Assembly: GCA_029747585.1 (NCBI GenBank)
Contig: JAPEVF010000018.1
Span: 1-64,000, forward strand
Direction: 5' to 3'
Source of the DNA: Pleurotus djamor
Taxonomy: Eukaryota > Basidiomycota > Agaricomycetes > Agaricales > Pleurotaceae
Length of the DNA: 64,000 nucleotides
Part shown: positions 1-11,025 of the stretch, piece after piece
Layout: each line of letters begins with the position of its first letter
Numbering within the stretch: position 1 is the first letter of the stretch
The notes under the pieces: generated by a model
What the model saw: the letters and a program-made list of their open reading frames with translations, nothing else
Told to the model about the DNA's origin: nothing
The model's database searches: none
Translations under genes and position numbers: made by a program

Positions 1-2925
1 TTCAAGGCGACTTTGACGACCCAGAATGGTTGTCACACGAAGCAAGGCAACTCATCAAGGGTATCCTCGTCAAAGATACTTTACAACGTCTGACTATCCC
101 GCAAATCCTCACCCATCCTTGGTTCACGACACGCAATCTTTCTTACGATCAACCACCCGATGTCGATGCGCCACACAACAACCTTCCCACTGCACCCTCT
201 CGTTCTTCATCCCACCCTGACTTGTCTATCCATGTTCCTGAATCTGTGGAGTCGTCAGAGGCTTCAACCCAGTCCGCCACTTCTGATCACACATATCACT
301 CTGCCTCCTCCGATTTTGAACCGTCTACTCCGACGACTCCCGACGATGATTCGTCTAACGATCCGTTTGTCTACAAGGCCGACGATGGTCTATTGACACA
401 CAGAGAGCGAAACCCCAGCGAAACCACCATCAGAAAGCTAACGGAGGTCGAGGTCAATGGCAAACTTGCTGGACGTCTGCAACCCGAAACTGTCGTTGAG
501 GAAGAGACGGATGACGTCACTCGGTTGGATGCCCAGCAACCCTCGTCGATTCCGTTGTCTGGGTCCAACTCAGCCGCAGCGTCCTCCTCCAAACTACCTC
601 CGCCAACACATCCTCTTCGAACGCCCGCACGGACGAAACGACGCTCAGTGTCTTCCACTCTCTCCGATTCTGGCTCCCCCACCACTGAGAAACTTCCATC
701 ACCCCTTCCCCCTCAGTCCAATGAGGTCAATTTTTCATCCTTACTCAACACCCCTGCGCCAATCATATTCTCGACACCTCAGGAGCGCGATCTACTGAAT
801 TCCTTGAGCACGATCGGTTTTGACACCGCTCAAATTGTTCATTCCGTACTCTCTGACGCATGTGACTCTGCCAGCGCAGTATGGTGGACTTTGAAGAAGA
901 AGGCTGAAAGGAAGTCACTAGACGAGGAGACACCTAGTGCTTCTGATGCCACTTTCGTCGCGTTGGCCAAGGATGACAAACATCAGCCGAAGAAGCGAGC
1001 TAGTGAGCATAGGAAGAGGCGGAAAGTGAACATGGGTGTGCAGACCGAGGATGAAGTTGTCCGGCCAAAACGGTCTGCACCACAATTAGCGTTTGTACCA
1101 GCTACGCCTACCGTCCCACGCGCGTCCACGCCGCCGATGCCTACCACACCCACCCGTTCATCCATGCTTTCTCCTTCTCCTAGTCTTACCACTGGGGAGT
1201 CTTCGCGATCGCATCCTTCCACGCCTGCTAGTAGCCTCAAAGACAAGGAGAGTTCAAAGAGCAGAAAAGCTAGATCTGGTAGTGTCAGCATCATGCAACG
1301 AGCTACAACTGCGCTCGAAGCTGCCGGCTTGGTGCGCAAGAAATCGTCCGAGGCAGTTCGAGAGGACAAAGAGAAGCATAAGGAAGCAGAGAAGCGTTCT
1401 GGTAGCGGGGATGAACCACGTTTATCCCAGTCTGGCTCCTCGAAGTTGACGAAATCGCCTCCGAATAGGGTTGTCAAGGATCCGAACACCAATCTCTCGA
1501 GCCCTGAGCTACATCATCCCCAACCACAGATGGGTTCTCCATGGGTGTTTGCCGAAGCGACCTCCCACAAGCATAGTCAGTATGCGCCAACGCCTGCGAA
1601 TTCGCCTGGTGATGTCAGTCCGTCTGGATCAGGTCCTCAGTCAGGCAAAGGCAATTCTCGTCATAGGGCGAGTATATTGAACACCTTCAAGCTGTGGTTT
1701 AACGAGGAGAGGAAGGGAAAGCGGAAGGAGAATTCCAACAACCCTCCTCCTGCTCCAAGTACGCCCTATCGACAAGTTGGGACGGGGAAAGCCCCGTCGA
1801 TCGGTACTGGCAAACGTCGACGGAGCGGTTCTGGTGGTGCTGGATACACGGGCCGGGCAACCCATCGCCCAAAGCGTCCATCAATGTCGTCTCGTCGGTC
1901 GAGCAGTGTGAACTCTCGTCGCTCTTCCGTAGCCTCTGTACCCCCCATTCACCTTGATTCTCCCCAAATTCCTACCCGCCAATCATTCGGCAGTCACACA
2001 CCTAATTCAGACCGTGGTGACCATTCATCACGACCTTCTTCAATTCGTAGTTTCTCTATGCAGAAGCACCGAAAGTCACCTTCTGCTAGTTCGGCTGGTT
2101 CCATACAATTTCGTGGTGCTTCGCCGATGCAGAAGTATCATCGTCGAGCAGGCTCGGGGGGGGTCGACGAGGGTTGTTCGTCAGGTTCATCCTCATCGCC
2201 CTCCTCATGTTCGATCTAATTCTACGACATCGTCTATTCATTCGCCTGCCTCGTCTAGGCCAGCGTCATGGTATGATCCTTCTGATGTGGATATGCCACG
2301 GACGGCCTCGCCTATGAAGAGTAGTCGTCGCCTTGGTACAAGTACTAAATTCGTCGCTCAAAAGAGGCAAGCTCCTTTCATGAGCCCGGCTGCATCATAT
2401 TCGAGTACAGGCTCCATTGGTCGTTCAAGCTGGAAGAAGTCCTGGGGCATGGAACCTCCTGGTTGGCAAACTCGCACTACTCATCTTCCTGTTGAGATCT
2501 TGTCTATCTCACCGACGCCGGAAGGATCTGGCTTTAGGGACGTCATTACGGGGAGGCAGTCAATCAACCTTGGTGATGAAAGCGATTGGGTGGATGAAGA
2601 CGACGAGATTCCTGCATTTGCTGGTGGTTTGGGCCAGATGTCTACCTCGACCACTACGTCAACCAGTCTCTTCTCCCCGACCATCCCGGAGCCCATGGTT
2701 ACCTTATCACCCGCTCCCAAAGGCCACAGATCCTCAGCGAAGAGGTCCCATAACGCTCGTAATGCCGCTAATCTACGACCCAAGGGCGGACACTCGCCAG
2801 TTGAGAGAGTGTCTCCCATTCCCATGGACAACCAGCTTGGGCGTCGGCAGCTACCCTCTGGCCGGTCCGGGCCAGCTTTCCGGAGCGCTGCTATTCAAGA
2901 GGAGGATGAAGACGAAGAAGAGTAA
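1..2925 (+). CDS. Ser/Thr protein kinase, CAMK/CAMKL type (KIN4-like), 5' partial, with an apparent frameshift
   Basis: The gene enters from the left edge, so the amino-terminal and catalytic parts of the kinase are missing. The first ~40 residues are the end of a kinase domain: EARQLIKGILVKD and RLTIPQILTHPWF match subdomain XI of CAMK-family kinases. A long Ser/Pro/Thr-rich tail of more than 900 residues follows. Around 760-910 a compact segment with FDTAQIVHSVL and SAVWWTLKKK resembles the conserved block of basidiomycete KIN4-like kinases, so KIN4 (spindle-position checkpoint) is inferred, not proven. The reading frame must drop one base at an eight-G run, 2156-2163; upstream the frame stops at 2219, while the +1 frame stays open with the same composition to an acidic end at 2925. 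I read this as a homopolymer error. Partial CDS, single exon in the visible part. Confidence 0.6.
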
Positions 2926-3142
2926 ATTTACATTCTCCCCTGATTTTGTTTTACTTTTAGTCTTCCCGAGGACATTCCCTTTCTGTTTTTTATGTTCTCT
3001 CTTACGGCTTCATTCACAGGTTGGAACCGCAAACATTTTATATACTCATATACCCTCTTTATTGTAGTTGTGGATTATTTCGATTACCTCTTCTTGAATA
3101 CATTGGACGGAAGTGTTTGAACGCGCCTCGTATATGTCCTTA

Positions 3143-3883
3143 CTACGTCGCTAGCCGGTCTAGATCCATTTGGTTGAAAGAGTGCCGTGGCCTTCTCGAG
3201 AGTACTTCCTGGTTGCTGCGATGATGACATGATGTCGAAGGACGTCGAGTGTCAATGACATGCCTAGGGTGATCGCTTCTCAACGTCAACCTCGCGAACG
3301 AGGCGCATGTCAGCCTTGGCCTCAATCTTGAATCTACGGCCCCGAGTATGTACAAGTCAGCCCCGTTCATATACATAGCACATGCTAACAGATTGTGAAG
3401 GTTGTGAGCTGTTGTGAACCGAGCAAGCGGCAATGAGTAAGGAACGATCGTCTCCTTTTGTATCAGGGGCGACGTTCTCACTAAAGGCACCGCCAGTCTG
3501 TACTTAAAGTTATGGCTTATCTCTTCCTTCTTCACCTTCACGACCTCACCTACACCAGCCCTCGCTCGTTCATTCCACGACGCCGCTACCCTCCTTGGCA
3601 CCTTATCTAGCCCGAAGGCCGAGCCAATAATTTGCTCTACACGGTTCCTGACCACAAGTTCACTTGACGCTCGGAGGCCGTGCTATACGCAGTCAATATC
3701 TCGCCCCAGCGTCCTCGACGCCATCCCCTCGACAGATTTGCTACCCAACGGCTCACCCGAAAGGCGTATACGCTGAACTGTATCCGTGAGGTGCGGTGAC
3801 ACCCCAAAACATTCGATTACTCCTTTTGGGGGAGAAAGTAATACCGGTTTCGCGGTTAGAGGTATGTTTTTGACAATGATCAT
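3143..3883 (-). other. Unrecognised long reading frame with one internal TAG
   Basis: The interval between the kinase and thioesterase genes (2926-4011) has no gene I recognise. On the minus strand one frame is open from an ATG at 3883 to 3143 except for a single TAG near 3680. The predicted product has a non-random look (PKGVIECFGVSPHL, RNRVEQIIGSAFGLDK, ERARAGVGEVVKVK), but I cannot name a family. It could be a real small gene with an intron I missed, a gene broken by one CAG-to-TAG change, or chance. Confidence 0.25.
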
Positions 3884-4011
3884 CTTACGGTTGCCCCCCC
3901 AAACGTGGGTTTCTACCGGTTCGGCTTCATCCTGATCCTACATTCACCTGTATAGGTTGAAAAGAAGGCTAAAGATCAGCGAAACTATAAATAAACCATC
4001 AACTTTGCGAC

Positions 4012-5496
4012 ATGGCGTCATCCTCAAGTATTGCTCGCAGAAAGACGCTGCCCGTTCTCCTGAAATCACTGCTCTCGTCTTCGAATATGAGTGGCCTTTC
4101 CTCGAGAATCGTGCAGCTCCTTCCGACGCTTGCGAAGTATCTTCTGTACCTCCTGGTATTTGTGAATGCCCGGTCGTTTCCCCTCGTATGGCATTGTGAG
4201 TTCTCGGGAGCTGTCTAGTGGTTGGCTCATTAACTTCTTACTGGGATTAGGGAGGGTATTTTGGCCTGTTACTCGTATTCGTATACAATACCGTCTATTC
4301 CGACTGAGTTTGGCTTTCAAAACTCGGAGCCTCAAGGCGGCACTCGACGCTAAATGGTGGGAAGCGGCAGCACCTGTTGGGGCCAATCCATTGGAATCGA
4401 TGGTGAAATACACCACATGGGCTAGTGAGTATATTCTACTACCATTACTCTACCTGTGGTGCTCATGTTCTACGAGGCGTCGACGACAGTGACTTCAACA
4501 TCCATCTATCCAATTCAAGCTACGCAAAGGCTCTAGACTCTGCGCGATTCCATGGGGCCATGAAATGGTTCCCATTATTCTTCAAGAATGGCGGATGGTC
4601 CCCTCTAGCAGGTAAGCCTTGCACATAACTCATTTTCGCTGTCGCCGTCAATGTTGTCACTAAAATCCCTTCTTCGCTTCAGCAACGCACTATCATTTCA
4701 TTCGGGAGATCCCCATGTTCTCGAAATATGAAATTCGGGTGCGCATCGGTTCTTGGGATGATAAATGGGTGCGTAATCGCTGTCACTCGATCTCGAACGT
4801 GGTTTTGACAAATAAGATGTCGTTCCGTAGATGTACCTCGTTTGTCGGTTTGTCACGAAGCCAAAGAAGGGATCCTCGGTGAAGAAGCCGAATAAGATTG
4901 TTATTACTCCCCCGACGACGACTCAGACGCCGCCAGCGGACAATGACGCCTTTATTTCGGTCCGTTCGATGCACACCCCTGCAACGGACTCTGAACTCAA
5001 CACATCCGTATCCCCAACCCCCATTCCGTCGACTACACCCCATCCCCCACCCAACGCGAATATCATAGACTCGCTTCTCCACAAGCAAGAACAAATCGAA
5101 GAGCCAGATGGCGCTATATTACATACCACCACGGTATCCCAAGTTTGCTTCAAATTCGGTCGTATCACCGTGCCGCCTGCAATCGTTATGGCGTTAAACG
5201 GGTTTACTGGCCCGCCTCTAGCAGACTCGAAGGGTGTTACGGGAGCTGCCTACTCGCGGACTAACCCTCCGCCTCATTGGTCCATTGTGCAATCTCTGGT
5301 GTTTCCTGCTCATGGAGGGAGCACGAAGAAGGTGCAGGCCCTGTTCAAAGGTGGATGGAAGGATGTCCCCGCTGAACAAAGGTGGTGGGAGACTTGCTTC
5401 AGCGGAGCCATTGAGGAGGGGCGCAAGGAGAGGTTGGTGGGTTTGCAAGGCATCAGGCAAGGAACGGAAGCAGTGAGAGGTTTGTCTTTGCTCTGA
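4012..5496 (+). CDS. Thioesterase-like (4HBT/THEM6-type) membrane-anchored protein
   Basis: Five exons joined at GT-AG introns 4196-4250, 4425-4476, 4612-4682 and 4769-4830. The start ATG at 4012 gives a short basic leader, then a hydrophobic segment (LLPTLAKYLLYLLVFV) that probably anchors the protein in a membrane. The core after the second intron reads DDSDFNIHLSNSSYAKALD, then THYHFIREIPMFSKYEIRV and RIGSWDDKWMYLVCRFVTK. This is the hot-dog fold pattern of the fungal 4HBT_2/THEM6-like family, in which an Asp in the D-x-N-x-H-x-S stretch and a following helix form the substrate site. The region after ~5000 is Pro/Thr-rich, followed by a carboxy-terminal block. Enzymatic activity on acyl-CoA is inferred from the family; the THEM6 branch is poorly characterised. 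The neighbours give no pathway hint. Confidence 0.75.
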
Positions 5497-5652
5497 TTGG
5501 TTTTTGCTATCGTGGATTTTTTCCCTTAATTCTTGTCGTACACTCGAATGATTTGCATGTTTGTATTTAGAGCTTAGAGAGACATGATGGATTTTGCAAT
5601 ATAGTAGTATATATAATGGCCATTACAACTTGGGTTGTGATTGGGTGAGTCC

Positions 5653-7536
5653 CTAAAGAAGCGCCACTCGACTTCTTTCAACGTTGTCCCAGAACTTTCT
5701 ACCACCCAGCCCCGTCGCCTCTGAATAGAACAAGCCTACCCTACGATATCCCCCAGCTTCCCCATCGACTGGGAGGACAAGTAATCCAAGCATGATCTCT
5801 TGCTGTAATTCGTCTTGGGAAAGCTTGTCTTTCCTAGTATGTTTCTCGCCGTCATTCATAAACCGACTTGCCACCAATATCATCGAAACTTGGTCAACTG
5901 GTCCGTCTCGTGCGACGTCGTCTTCGCCCGTAAGCTCGTTCTCAGGAATCACAGAAGACGAATGTCTCCAATCGAACAACAAATGCGCGACATACTGCCC
6001 TCCACTTGATAGGACATGAGGAAATATGTGTCCAAGCCAAACTACATCTCGATGGAATTCCAAGGACGGTAGCTTGGTTATTTTCGCGTCGAGCTGCAGT
6101 CTTCCCCCAATCTTTACCCGTCCGAAAGGGTTTCTGAAACTGGCGATGGGGACGTCATGTCCAAGATACTCGAGTTCGGGCATATACTTCAGAGTGTCGA
6201 TACCCCATGTCCAACCCACGTAGTTGGGCTGGCACGCCCAACTCCAACTTGGTGCGACGTAATCCTCCGTGTTGGAACCATCGTTCAAGCTGACTGGCGT
6301 CTCCCGAAGATACTTCTCTGGATTTGTCACGCCGTAATGCGCCCATAGAAGCCCACGGTGTAAATCGTTCACCCAGAGCCCTGCGCAGAATGTTCCCCCG
6401 AAGTTCTCTGATAGTGTTGATGCGAGCGCAGATACCGCCGGTAAGCTGTCATTGGCGAACGATAACGAGCGAGACGAGTACCTTTCAACAGAGAGATACC
6501 AATCAGCATGGCTAGCAACAGATGAATCCATGTTCAACGAATGCTCGTCCCCCCCAATCCGAGTCTGCGGCGGATTTGACCATAGAGAAGGATTGTCCCC
6601 ATTTCGCGTGCCTGCCAAGCGTTCCATCCTCCGACAGATAGTTCCGTCCATAAACGAGATGGGCCATGCGAGTACCGAAGACCAACATCCTTGGACTAAG
6701 CACGGATTCTTGGAATGTCCAAGCTCTCGAGTCCCAAGCCGAATTATCTACATCGGAGTCAAACGGTTCACAGTCCGCCTTTGCGTACGCGTATAGGTCC
6801 TCTTCGGTTTTCTCCTCCCTCTCCATCTGCTGCGGGAGTCCATGTTCCTCAGCGATGTTTCTTATGATATCAAATAACTCGAGTGTGTCGTCTTCGCCGA
6901 TTCTGTACATCGCGTCTACTAGCGCCGGGAGTACAGAAAATTGGCCAGAAATATCAACTTCGACTTGAAAGGCATGGTTACATAGGTTTGCTGTTTGCGC
7001 TGGAGAAAGCCACTTAGGCAGGATTGTCCTTGTACGGCGCAGATGGTGAGGCACGCATTTTTGTAGACGCTCGCCATCTGGCCTGATTCCCGTTCCCAAT
7101 CCTCGAGGTCGCTCTGAATCATGCATAACACATGGATCCAGAGGTACCGTACCCCGAGCGATCTGCAAACAAGGACAGCGTCTCGAAGCGTCTTCGGCAT
7201 GGATTCTAGCTCAATCCCTTTGAGGCGATCAGCTAGGGTCTCTTTCGTGGTCTTCAACTACAATTTCGCGACTTCCGGAGGGCCTCAGCAGTAGCTCAGC
7301 GCAATATATCGTCTGCTAGCGAAGTCCGCCTTGGGATCGAGGAGTGGGGGATGTCGATGCTGGCTTGATATAATGAGGCGACAAGGATCCGTCCTCGAAT
7401 TTCCTACTCCGTCGCCAACGTCAATCATCCTCGTCGGTATGTACGCAATATCTTCGAAAGGAGCTCGTTCAAGAGACTTGTCGACGAGGCCTTTCAATGC
7501 ATGAACTCCCGCTCCAGACAATGCTCTCAAAAGTTG
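5653..7536 (-). pseudogene. HET (heterokaryon incompatibility) domain gene, decayed
   Basis: HET-domain proteins trigger fungal incompatibility or immune cell death. All three hallmark blocks are visible on the minus strand: an amino-terminal LSYC followed by GPP near 7290, RYLWIHVLCMIQ near 7130, and RAWTFQESVLSPRMLVFG near 6690. The gene is broken. The Trp of the conserved LSYCWG block is a TGA, and a TAG follows eight codons later (both in the frame that continues from 7530 to 6919). Frame changes are needed near 6960 and near 6640 to keep family-like sequence. The usual Asp in RYLWID is His. The carboxy-terminal region to 5653 is one open frame of about 330 codons. Two stops and two frame breaks make a simple sequencing error unlikely. 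A Crypton-like remnant lies immediately upstream in the same frame. Confidence 0.75.
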
Positions 7537-8215
7537 TCACCCAAACTGCACAACTTGCTCTATGATTTTGCTAGATATTACATCGCGCTGATGTCCACCA
7601 CTAGACTGCTGCACCGGCTGTAGTCTCGACACTCCTGTATGGTGGCGCTGCACATTGGGTAGTGTCAATGTCAAATTGGTCTGTGATGTCGTAGGTGCTA
7701 CAGGAACCGTAATTGATTGTAAGTTCTGGGTTATGGTTTGCATCGCAGACGTCGCTGTTGTGCTAATATCTAATATGTGTGCTTGAAGTTTGTTCGTGAT
7801 GTTACTCAACCGGTCGTCAAGAATTCGTGTCGCGGTCATCAGCGCCTGGTGCACTTCGTCTGAGCTTGCTGGACCCATCAAAGCTTGCTCGCCCATAAAA
7901 CTCTTGTCGAGCTCTCGTTGTGTTGGATGCAATGCGTCGCCATTTCAAGACTCGAGGGCCTGCAGCGAATCAACAAGGTATTTAATCAGCGTATCAACCT
8001 GGTTTTATGTCAGTTTCGTGTACTTGTGCATTGTCGCTCCATGACTTACATGTTCACCAGTAGCCCATCCTCCCCACCATCGTATCGAACTCAGCGACCA
8101 CCGCTTGCCAATTGGCGCATCCCCCTCGGCGAAAACAGTGAGTCGTATACTTTGTGTCGATTCCAGCGCCCTTGGAGAATTCATTGATTCGGTCGGTTAT
8201 TATTTCGTGCGTCAT
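7537..8215 (-). mobile_element. Crypton-type tyrosine recombinase remnant
   Basis: Minus-strand pieces match the fungal Crypton family, DNA transposons that move with a tyrosine recombinase. From right to left: THEIITDRINEFSKGAG, then YTTHCFRRGG (the H-x-x-R active-site box), a frame jump, then KRWSLSSIRWWGGWATGEH, a GT-AG intron of about 55 nt (7999-8053), then VDTLIKYLVDSL, which holds the putative catalytic Tyr. The family normally has about eight residues between FRRGG and the next box; they are missing, which explains the frame jump. Downstream a TGA interrupts the frame after LQALES, followed by a 130-codon open tail (7537-7932). The 5' half of the recombinase is absent, so this is a dead, truncated copy. 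I recognise the family from memory of basidiomycete genomes; the exact superfamily label needs a search. Confidence 0.6.
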
Positions 8216-8749
8216 GAGGCGTTAACTCGTGATCCCACTTTATATGCGAACATTGCGCGAGCATTGAGAAGCTACTTATATATAGTCTTATGCAGGAGGT
8301 TAGAAAAAGCAGCCGACAAAGAGGAGACTGGCATTTTCGTAAGAGTGTTAAGGTGCAAAGAGAGAAACGAGGAGTCAAGTGGAAAGGATTGATTGCTGGA
8401 TGGGATTGGAAGCCGATCGGCGAGGTCAAGTAGATCAAGCTCGTTGGCTGTGTGGTTGGTCGGGGGACTCCTACAGGATTGTACTTCAAGCTGGCCGTAT
8501 CTCAGTGAATCAACACCAATAGCATTGCGACATGCAGCTGGGAATCTGAATGCAAGCACAGGAGTTACAAGAGAGAGCCCTTGAAGGTTGCTTGAAGGGC
8601 TTGATTATAGTTGTTTCCCGAATGAAGAGACACGAAACAGTTGAACGGCGAGAAAAGGCGTGATGAGCAAGGGTACAGTGAACGCATCCTGAAACACCCG
8701 AGAAGACTGAGAGGCAGTGAGAGGGAGCAAGCTAGAGCCATGTTCGGAG
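8216..8749. other. Interval without a supported gene
   Basis: This lies between the Crypton remnant and the 3' end of the protease gene. A TATATAAG motif sits near 8275 on the minus strand, but no coding sequence I can support follows it. Open frames here are short and compositionally random. Confidence 0.4.
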
Positions 8750-10583
8750 TCACGGGGGGAAAGTCGGAGCCAGGGAAACAACCTCCAGCCGATTGGGGTC
8801 CGTAGCAAAGTTTTCCGGGCCGTTGAGGATATCGAGGTAGGTGGCGTATGGGATGCCCCAGCGACCACCGATGGGGACACCTGCATTGCTTTTGTCACGA
8901 ACTGACTCGCCCGAGTGAGTACCGACAACAACAAGTCCATCTTCTACCTCCATAAGGATGGGTGAGCCCGATTGGCCCTTTGCGGTACTTATTTGGTACA
9001 ATAGAAGGTGGGGGTCGGCGTCCAGATCGTAGGTTGTCCGTTCGTAGGCATCATGCATCCTTGTACCGTGTTCCTTATCAGTGGGGTATCCAACAACGCC
9101 GAGGGTTGCAGTACCAGAGGGAGGAGTGTCGATATAGGGAATTATGTTGAGGTGTCCGTTGAAAGGGCGGTCGAGCCGTATGATAGCCCAGTCATACCAG
9201 CTTTGGCCCGAGGAGTAGGTCCATCGCTCTGGAATTACAATGAGCTGACCTGACCGATGCTGAACTCCCGATCCAGGAGTGGTGACGGACTGTGGTCCCT
9301 CGAAGCCAATGAAGCAATCGAGGACTGTGCAGGGGAAAGCGACTTCTTTTGGGTAGTTGGTCGTCTGGAGCCATTGGTAGACATTATGTCCAGCGGTGAC
9401 CAAGGTATCTTCGTTGAGAAGCCAACCAGTACCTACAGAGAAGCCCAGTCCATTGTCACAAAACATTTGAAGCTTTGCAATGGCTGCATTTCGCACCATT
9501 AGCACTGGCTACATATTACTTAAGTCATACAGAAGACGTACATCGGTAAGGACCACCATCCTGGTAGTCCGAAGAAGGTACACAACGACGTTCATCGCTT
9601 GCCCGTGCTGACTCGAAGAAGACATCGCCATGGGTGGGTAAAGTCCGAGTGTGTTGATCTGGTACTGCAAGGCGCCAGGTAACGGCGCCGGGTGTGGGCA
9701 GAACCGTGCCATATAATCCCCGGTGCTGCTGAACTAAACGGTGGCAAATGGCGGACTCCTTCTATTGCTCAGGATTAGTTTCAATACTATATATGCGAGA
9801 TAGAAATCAATGGCAGACCTGGGTGTGAAGCGTTGAAGATGCAAACCAAGGGGTCAACCAAGCCGCCTTCAGCAGGTCGAAGGCCGCCGGTGTGGAATTC
9901 AAAGCACCCTCCCTCAAGCACTGCACCAATAGTGTTACAAGGCGCAGACCTAATCGTAGGCCAGTGGTGGACACGAGTCCAAGGTAGAAGGGTTGAACTG
10001 CCATTTCAAGGAAACGTGGTTGAGCATAGGCGAGGATATCACGATGAGCTTCTGGAGTGCCAGGTTGGGCAGCATCAAGTCTTGCGAGATAGTCTCGAGG
10101 CGCGTTTGTAAGAAGTAAGGGGGGACCAATTGAGAGTTGGGGTACAGCCTCAAGGTTCGACCGAGGTGGTCGAGCGACGTTAGCTCGCAAGCTGGAGATG
10201 GCGGGGTATCCAGCGTGGGGATTTGAGAGATTACTAGGGGTAGTGATGTCGCCGCTGGTAGCCACCGCAGGGATATTCAACTGAAAGCCAGGGTAGTAGA
10301 CCAAAGAGCTACAAGGCGGTTTGAATTTAGCCGGAGGGTCATTCAACTGGAAGCCAGGGTAGTAGACCGAAGAGCGATGAGGCGGTTTGAGTCTATCCGG
10401 AGGGTCAGCTGTTACGCTGTTGAGAGCAGTGTGGCTGACTGACGAAGATAAATTGAACTTGCGGGAGCTGGCTCGTGAGTGGGTTTTTGAGAGCCCCGCC
10501 GCCCTTGTATAGAGGAAGGAGAGAGGCTTATTCGAAGCCAGGCTGAGGATATGGTGCGTTGAATAAGGCGACCACATTGTCAT
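8750..10583 (-). CDS. Two-domain trypsin-like (S1/V8-like) serine protease
   Basis: Three exons: 10583-9819, 9761-9542 and 9504-8750, joined by introns of 57 nt (9762-9818) and only 37 nt (9505-9541). The product is about 579 residues. Residues 1-255 form an unknown amino-terminal region with a duplicated 22-residue unit (YYPGFQLN twice) and a helical, hydrophobic stretch near 180-240. The carboxy-terminal ~250 residues are a chymotrypsin-fold protease: TLVTAGHNV supplies the catalytic His (about residue 368), DWAIIRL the Asp and KGQSGSPIL the Ser, so the triad is complete. No signal peptide is evident, suggesting an intracellular enzyme, unlike most fungal S1 proteases. It is transcribed away from the glycine-zipper gene at 11026, with about 440 bp shared between their starts. 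Substrate unknown; a regulatory protease for the neighbour is an inference. Confidence 0.75.
10276..10407. repeat. 66-bp tandem duplication within the protease gene
   Basis: Two adjacent units of about 66 bp start at 10276 and 10342 and share TTCAACTG-AAGCCAGGGT-AGTAGACC. They encode two 22-residue units ending in VYYPGFQLN in the amino-terminal region of the protease. The period is a multiple of three, so the frame is kept. Confidence 0.8.
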
Positions 10584-11025
10584 TGAGTTGCAGTCTGGAA
10601 ATTCAGCTTTGCGTTCGACTGTTCGAAGTAAGTACTTGCGAAGTATTCAGGGTCCAGTGCCGTCAAGTTATAAGTATTCTGAGACACGTGACCGTGGTGT
10701 TTGTGTGTGCGTGATCATGTCAGATCTGATCTGACACTGAGAGTGACTAAGGCATGACCACAACCGCGTCCATCACCATCTATTCCTCCCTCTAATCTTC
10801 AATAAATCTCACTAGTGCAGTATGAACGTTCGAAATTGGCTGTCGTCCTCTCAACATAGGACTTGGATCCTACCACTCCCCCCCCCTCTCACTTCGTTAG
10901 TCTTGCACAATGTTTCCACCTGGTTCAGCCATTGAACTTACTACATCTACTCTACAGCCAGACTCCTTTCACGCCCGATATCTACCCTTAGCGTGGGGAA
11001 GAATGTGACGCAGGTGATAGGAGAA
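10584..11025. promoter_or_regulatory. Shared divergent promoter region, protease / glycine-zipper gene
   Basis: About 440 bp separate the protease ATG (10583, minus) from the first in-frame ATG of the glycine-zipper gene (11026, plus). The region holds a pyrimidine-rich tract near 10875-10890 (CT-rich with a C run), of the kind common upstream of fungal start codons. I cannot rule out a short upstream exon of the rightward gene here. No other gene is visible. Confidence 0.45.

Noticed and set aside
371..1492. Long minus-strand frames opposite the kinase tail
   Set aside because: They are shadows of a biased Ser/Pro/Arg-rich coding region and show no motif of their own.
8750..9505. Stand-alone secreted protease starting near 9505
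   Set aside because: There is no ATG or signal peptide at that point, and two upstream exons join in frame to give a larger protein.
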